Shown here: positions 5,479 through 6,441 of the stretch, in pieces
Layout of the letters: each line of letters opens with the position of its first letter
How positions within the stretch are numbered: the first letter of the stretch is position 1
From: Myxococcales bacterium
GTDB taxonomy: Bacteria > Myxococcota_A > Polyangia > Polyangiales > Houyiibacteriaceae
Length of the DNA stretch: 6,441 nucleotides
NCBI GenBank assembly: GCA_013002645.1
Contig: JABDJF010000589.1
Coordinates: forward strand, 1 to 6,441
Reading direction: 5' to 3'
Program-made: the position numbers and the translations under genes
Notes under the pieces: model-generated
Database searches by the model: none
Seen by the model: only the letters and a program-made list of their open reading frames with translations
What the model was told of the DNA's origin: nothing

Positions 5479-6441
5479 CGTTTCCCCGCGCCCGAGTTCG
5501 ACTCCCCTTCGGGGAGCGTCTTTCCTCCACCCGAAGGACGTAGGGTCTACTGCAACCGCAACATGCGGCTCGACCAGGTCAAAGCCGTCGGCTTCGACAT
5601 GGACTACACCCTGGCGGTCTACCGTCAGGCCGAGATGGATCGCCTGAGCATCGAAGCGACCGTCGGCAAGCTCATCGAGCGGGGTTACTCGGAGGAGCTC
5701 CGGACGATGAAGTACCGCACCGACTTCCCGATCCGCGGCCTGTTGATCGATCGGAAGCTCGGCAATGTCCTCAAGATGGACCGCCATCGGTACGTCAAGA
5801 CGGCCTATCACGGCTTCCGCAAGCTCAGCCGGGAAGAGCGCCGCCGCGCGTACCACACCCGGCGCCTGCGTCCTGGCACCCGGCGCTACCACTGGGTCGA
5901 CACCCTTTACTCACTGTCCGAGGTGGCGGTCTACGCCGCCGTCATCGAGCAGCTCGAGCCGCGCCAGGGTGCGCTCGACTACGCTCAGCTCTTTGCCGAC
6001 ATTCGCGAGTGCGCGGACCTCTCCCATCAGGATGGCTCGATTCTCGACGTCGTGTTGGAGGACTTGCCACGCTACGTCGATCGCGATCCCGAGCTCGGGC
6101 TGCTCTTTCACAAGTTCCGGAGCGCGGGCAAGCGCTTGTTCCTGCTGACCAACTCGGGCCCCGAGTACACCGAAGCCATGATGTCGTATCTGCTCGACGG
6201 CGCCCTCGAGGAGTACCCGAGCTGGAAGAACTACCTGGACTACATCTGTACCTTCTCGAATAAGCCCGGCTTCTTCACCGGGAAGGCCCCGTCCGTGGAT
6301 GTAGAGACCGGGTCCGAAATCCGGGAGCCGTCTCGTGGCCGGGTCTACACGGGGGGCAACATCGCCGACCTCCAGCGGGCGCTCGGCTTTGCCGGGGACG
6401 AGGTGCTCTACGTGGGCGACCACATCTACGGGGACGTCCTC
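5470..6441 (+). CDS. HAD-family purine 5'-nucleotidase, NT5C2-like (3' end outside window)
   Basis: The frame is open to the window end, giving about 324 residues of a protein expected to be roughly 450-560 long. It resembles cytosolic 5'-nucleotidase II (PF05761), which removes phosphate from IMP and GMP. HAD motif I is 'FDMDYTLAVY', with nucleophile Asp43 and acid/base Asp45 (counting from TTG 5470). Motif II is 'LLTNSG', with Thr227. The motif III Lys is Lys265 in 'NKPGFF'. Motif IV is 'YVGDHIYGDVL', with Asp317 and Asp322. All catalytic residues are present, and 'TDFPIRGLLIDRKLGNVLK' also matches the eukaryotic enzyme. The start is uncertain: the first in-frame ATG is 5563, but 'VYCNRNMRL' before it aligns with the family ('VFVNRSL' in NT5C2), so translation should begin earlier. 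TTG 5470 is the nearest in-frame TTG, GTG or ATG, with a poor Shine-Dalgarno site. It is probably co-directional with rplU-rpmA. Confidence 0.88.
   Translation, partial: MQERFPAPEFDSPSGSVFPPPEGRRVYCNRNMRLDQVKAVGFDMDYTLAVYRQAEMDRLSIEATVGKLIERGYSEELRTMKYRTDFPIRGLLIDRKLGNVLKMDRHRYVKTAYHGFRKLSREERRRAYHTRRLRPGTRRYHWVDTLYSLSEVAVYAAVIEQLEPRQGALDYAQLFADIRECADLSHQDGSILDVVLEDLPRYVDRDPELGLLFHKFRSAGKRLFLLTNSGPEYTEAMMSYLLDGALEEYPSWKNYLDYICTFSNKPGFFTGKAPSVDVETGSEIREPSRGRVYTGGNIADLQRALGFAGDEVLYVGDHIYGDVL
5502..5516 (+). terminator. Second hairpin between rpmA and the conserved nucleotidase region
   Basis: CTCCCC, loop TTC, GGGGAG forms a perfect, GC-rich 6-base-pair stem followed by CGTCTTTCCTCC. The T-rich tail is interrupted, so termination would be partial at best. 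If the nucleotidase starts at 5470, this hairpin lies in its Pro/Ser-rich N-terminal codons. Confidence 0.35.

Noticed and set aside
5443..6423. Two minus-strand frames (5443-5892 and 5911-6423) antisense to the nucleotidase
   Set aside because: The plus strand carries all HAD motifs in one uninterrupted frame, so these are shadows.
1..6441. CRISPR arrays, insertion sequences, tRNA genes and attachment sites
   Set aside because: No direct-repeat array, transposase-like frame, tRNA-like fold or flanking duplications could be seen; nearly all bases are accounted for by core genes.

Overview
The window looks like chromosomal DNA of a high-GC (roughly 60-65% by eye), gene-dense Gram-negative bacterium. 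The best guess is a myxobacterium-type organism (Myxococcota, formerly Deltaproteobacteria). The main clue is a short secreted protein with the Asp/Cys-rich 'CN-IDDDCDG-ID' motif, which is especially abundant in that group. This placement is an inference; no rRNA or other decisive marker is present. No mobile element, CRISPR array, tRNA, rRNA or sign of recent transfer was seen.

Layout, left to right. (1) 1-1572 (+): 3' part of a long tetratricopeptide-repeat (TPR) protein that begins before the window. (2) 1579-2786 (-): a two-gene nucleoside-salvage unit, purine nucleoside phosphorylase followed by cytidine deaminase, joined by a one-base TGATG stop/start overlap; it converges on the TPR gene with 6 bases between the stop codons. 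(3) 2787-2828: a 42-base divergent gap. (4) 2829-4762 (+): a putative lipoprotein (MopE-like Asp/Cys motif plus a DUF2135/YfaP-like domain) whose stop overlaps by 4 bases the start of a polytopic GT-C type glycosyltransferase. (5) 4883-5461 (+): rplU and rpmA, ribosomal proteins L21 and L27, with a small hairpin in the rplU leader. (6) About 5470 to beyond 6441 (+): the N-terminal part of an HAD-family 5'-nucleotidase closely resembling eukaryotic cytosolic purine 5'-nucleotidase II (NT5C2). It sits where many bacteria have obgE.

How the genes fit together: three enzymes belong to nucleotide/nucleoside turnover. The 5'-nucleotidase would turn IMP/GMP into nucleosides, the phosphorylase would split purine nucleosides to base plus ribose-1-phosphate, and the deaminase would turn cytidine into uridine. 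They lie on opposite strands, so any shared regulation is only inferred. The lipoprotein/glycosyltransferase pair points to the cell envelope. The TPR protein has no assignable specific partner.

The window is mostly ordinary core genome. The points most worth a second look are the lipoprotein-glycosyltransferase pair, the unresolved start of the nucleotidase with two tandem hairpins in front of its conserved region, the very compact divergent region with a possible four-codon minicistron before the phosphorylase gene, and the hairpin in the rplU leader. I found no convincing new biological system.
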